From Vitreoscilla sp. (GTDB lineage Bacteria; Pseudomonadota; Gammaproteobacteria; Burkholderiales; Burkholderiaceae): a stretch of DNA of 5,730 nucleotides. Below, in pieces: positions 4,735 through 5,730 of the stretch. The DNA lies in the NCBI GenBank assembly GCA_014378125.1, contig JACMOG010000257.1, positions 1-5,730 on the forward strand, in the 5' to 3' direction. The position numbers and the translations under genes are program-made. Position 1 is the first letter of the stretch. Every line of letters begins with the position of its first letter. The notes beneath the pieces were generated by a model. The model did no database searches. It was not told where the DNA came from and worked only from the letters and a program-made list of their open reading frames with translations.

Positions 4735-5730
4735 ATGAACCCGCTGCTCGGCACGCTGCACCCCTACCCGTTCGAACGTTGGCGCCTGCTCGCCAGGGAT
4801 GTCGTCCCCTCGCCGGCCCACCGCCCCATCAGCCTGGGCCTGGGCGAGCCGCGGCACGCCACGCCGCAGCTCATCAAGGACGCCATCACCGGCCACCTGG
4901 CCGGCCTGGCGGTGTGGCGGCCCACCCTGGGAGAAGCCGGGCTGGGCGGGGCGAACGCCGACTGGGCGCGGCGGCGCTACGGGGTAGCGCTCGATCCTGC
5001 CACGCAGCTGCTGCCTGTGAACGGCTCGCGCGAGGCGCTGTTCTCGTTCGCCCAGGTGGCGGTCGATCCGACGTGGCGCGGACGACCGGGCACCCAGCCT
5101 CCCATCGTGCTGTGCCCCAACCCGTTCTACCAGATCTACGAGGGCGCGGCCCTGCTGGCGGGCGCCGGGACGGCCTTCGCCAACAGCGACCCCGCGCGCA
5201 ACTTCGCGGCCGACTGGGGCGCCATCGACGCCGCCACCTGGGCCCGCACCCAGCTGATGTTCGTGTGCTCGCCGGGCAATCCCACCGGTGCGGTGATGCC
5301 GCTGGACGAATGGCGCACGCTGTTCGCGCTGAGCGACCGCCACGGCTTCGTCATCGCCAGCGACGAGTGCTACTCCGAGATCTTCTTCGGGCCCGAAGAC
5401 GCGCCGCCGCTGGGCGCGCTGGACGCCGCCCGCCAGCTGGGACGCACCGACTTCCGCAACCTGCTGGTGTTCACCTCGCTGTCCAAGCGCTCCAACGTGC
5501 CCGGCCTGCGCTCGGGCTTCGTGGCCGGCGACGCGGCGCTCGTCAAGGCATTCCTGCTGTATCGCACCTACCACGGCAGCGCCATGAGCCCGGTGGTGCA
5601 GGCGGCCAGCGAGGCGGCCTGGCGCGACGAGGCCCACGTGCGCGACAACCGCGAGATCTACCGCCGCAAGTTCGCCCAGGTCACGCCGATGCTGTCCGGG
5701 CCGCTCGACGTGCGCCTGCCCGACGCCGGC
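4735..5730 (+). CDS. dapC: N-succinyldiaminopimelate aminotransferase DapC, 5' part
   Basis: The first 332 codons of a PLP-dependent aminotransferase are present, with no stop before the window edge. DapC converts N-succinyl-2-amino-6-ketopimelate to N-succinyl-LL-2,6-diaminopimelate with glutamate as donor, in the cytosolic route to meso-DAP and lysine. The fold-type I landmarks are in order: PVNGSREALFSFAQ (94-107), CPNPFYQIYEGAA (127-139), SPGNPTG (179-185) with N182, SDECYSE (209-215) with D210 and Y213, and SLSKRSNVPGLRSGF (248-262) with the Schiff-base lysine K251 and phosphate-binding R259. The family usually has about 400 residues, so the missing part is the small-domain end with the substrate-carboxylate arginine. 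The start at MNPLLGTLHPYPFERWR matches the usual N-terminus. Residues 60-76 differ markedly from the family: the normal YPxTxGxxxLRxAIA motif reads VWRPTLGEAGLGGANA. This leaves identity secure but activity open to doubt. Confidence 0.95.
   Translation, partial: MNPLLGTLHPYPFERWRLLARDVVPSPAHRPISLGLGEPRHATPQLIKDAITGHLAGLAVWRPTLGEAGLGGANADWARRRYGVALDPATQLLPVNGSREALFSFAQVAVDPTWRGRPGTQPPIVLCPNPFYQIYEGAALLAGAGTAFANSDPARNFAADWGAIDAATWARTQLMFVCSPGNPTGAVMPLDEWRTLFALSDRHGFVIASDECYSEIFFGPEDAPPLGALDAARQLGRTDFRNLLVFTSLSKRSNVPGLRSGFVAGDAALVKAFLLYRTYHGSAMSPVVQAASEAAWRDEAHVRDNREIYRRKFAQVTPMLSGPLDVRLPDAG

Noticed and set aside
4912..4962. Compensating frameshifts in dapC
   Set aside because: Neither alternative frame restores the missing YP or LR motif, while the given frame keeps the conserved G, A and W positions; substitutions fit better.
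4651..5637. A 328-codon minus-strand frame opposite dapC
   Set aside because: It is the antisense shadow of an unmistakable DapC reading frame.
1..5730. Mobile elements, CRISPR, tRNA or rRNA genes
   Set aside because: No transposase or integrase motif, no regularly spaced repeats and no RNA-gene signature was seen on either strand.

Overview
The window looks like chromosomal DNA of a GC-rich betaproteobacterium, most likely order Burkholderiales. By eye the GC content is near 70% (an estimate, not a count). The DapC protein, the SUI1-family protein with its N-terminal cysteine cluster, and the LpxO-like hydroxylase all read like the forms I know from that order. I see no transposase, integrase, tRNA, rRNA or CRISPR array.

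Layout, left to right: the 3' end of a glyoxalase/VOC-fold gene (+, ends 227) and a convergent SUI1/YciH gene (-, 285-647), with a perfect hairpin between them. A small signal-peptide-bearing protein of unknown function follows (+, 709-1245). Next is a large regulator (-, from 2574) that I read as two FlhD-like domains followed by one FlhC-like domain in a single chain. A 210-base, unusually AT-rich and repeat-rich divergent control region separates it from an HTH-receiver response regulator (+, 2785-3660). Then come an LpxO-like lipid A hydroxylase (-, 3688-4620) and the 5' 332 codons of dapC (+, from 4735), which runs off the right edge.

The most notable item is the FlhD-FlhD-FlhC-like protein. 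The classical flagellar master regulator is a hetero-hexamer, FlhD4FlhC2. A D-D-C chain would give the same stoichiometry as a simple homodimer. It is transcribed divergently from a response regulator with an N-terminal DNA-binding domain, so the two may form a regulatory pair. Its targets cannot be seen here, and no flagellar gene lies in the window. Its reading frame has no stop codon at the expected C-terminus in any frame, which points to a lost stop, a base error or a real extension.

The remaining genes are ordinary housekeeping or envelope functions: translation-factor-like SUI1, lipid A modification, and the lysine/peptidoglycan (DAP) pathway. Three of them share an AAT-N4-GC-ATG arrangement at the start codon, which suggests -10 elements abutting the start and leaderless transcripts.
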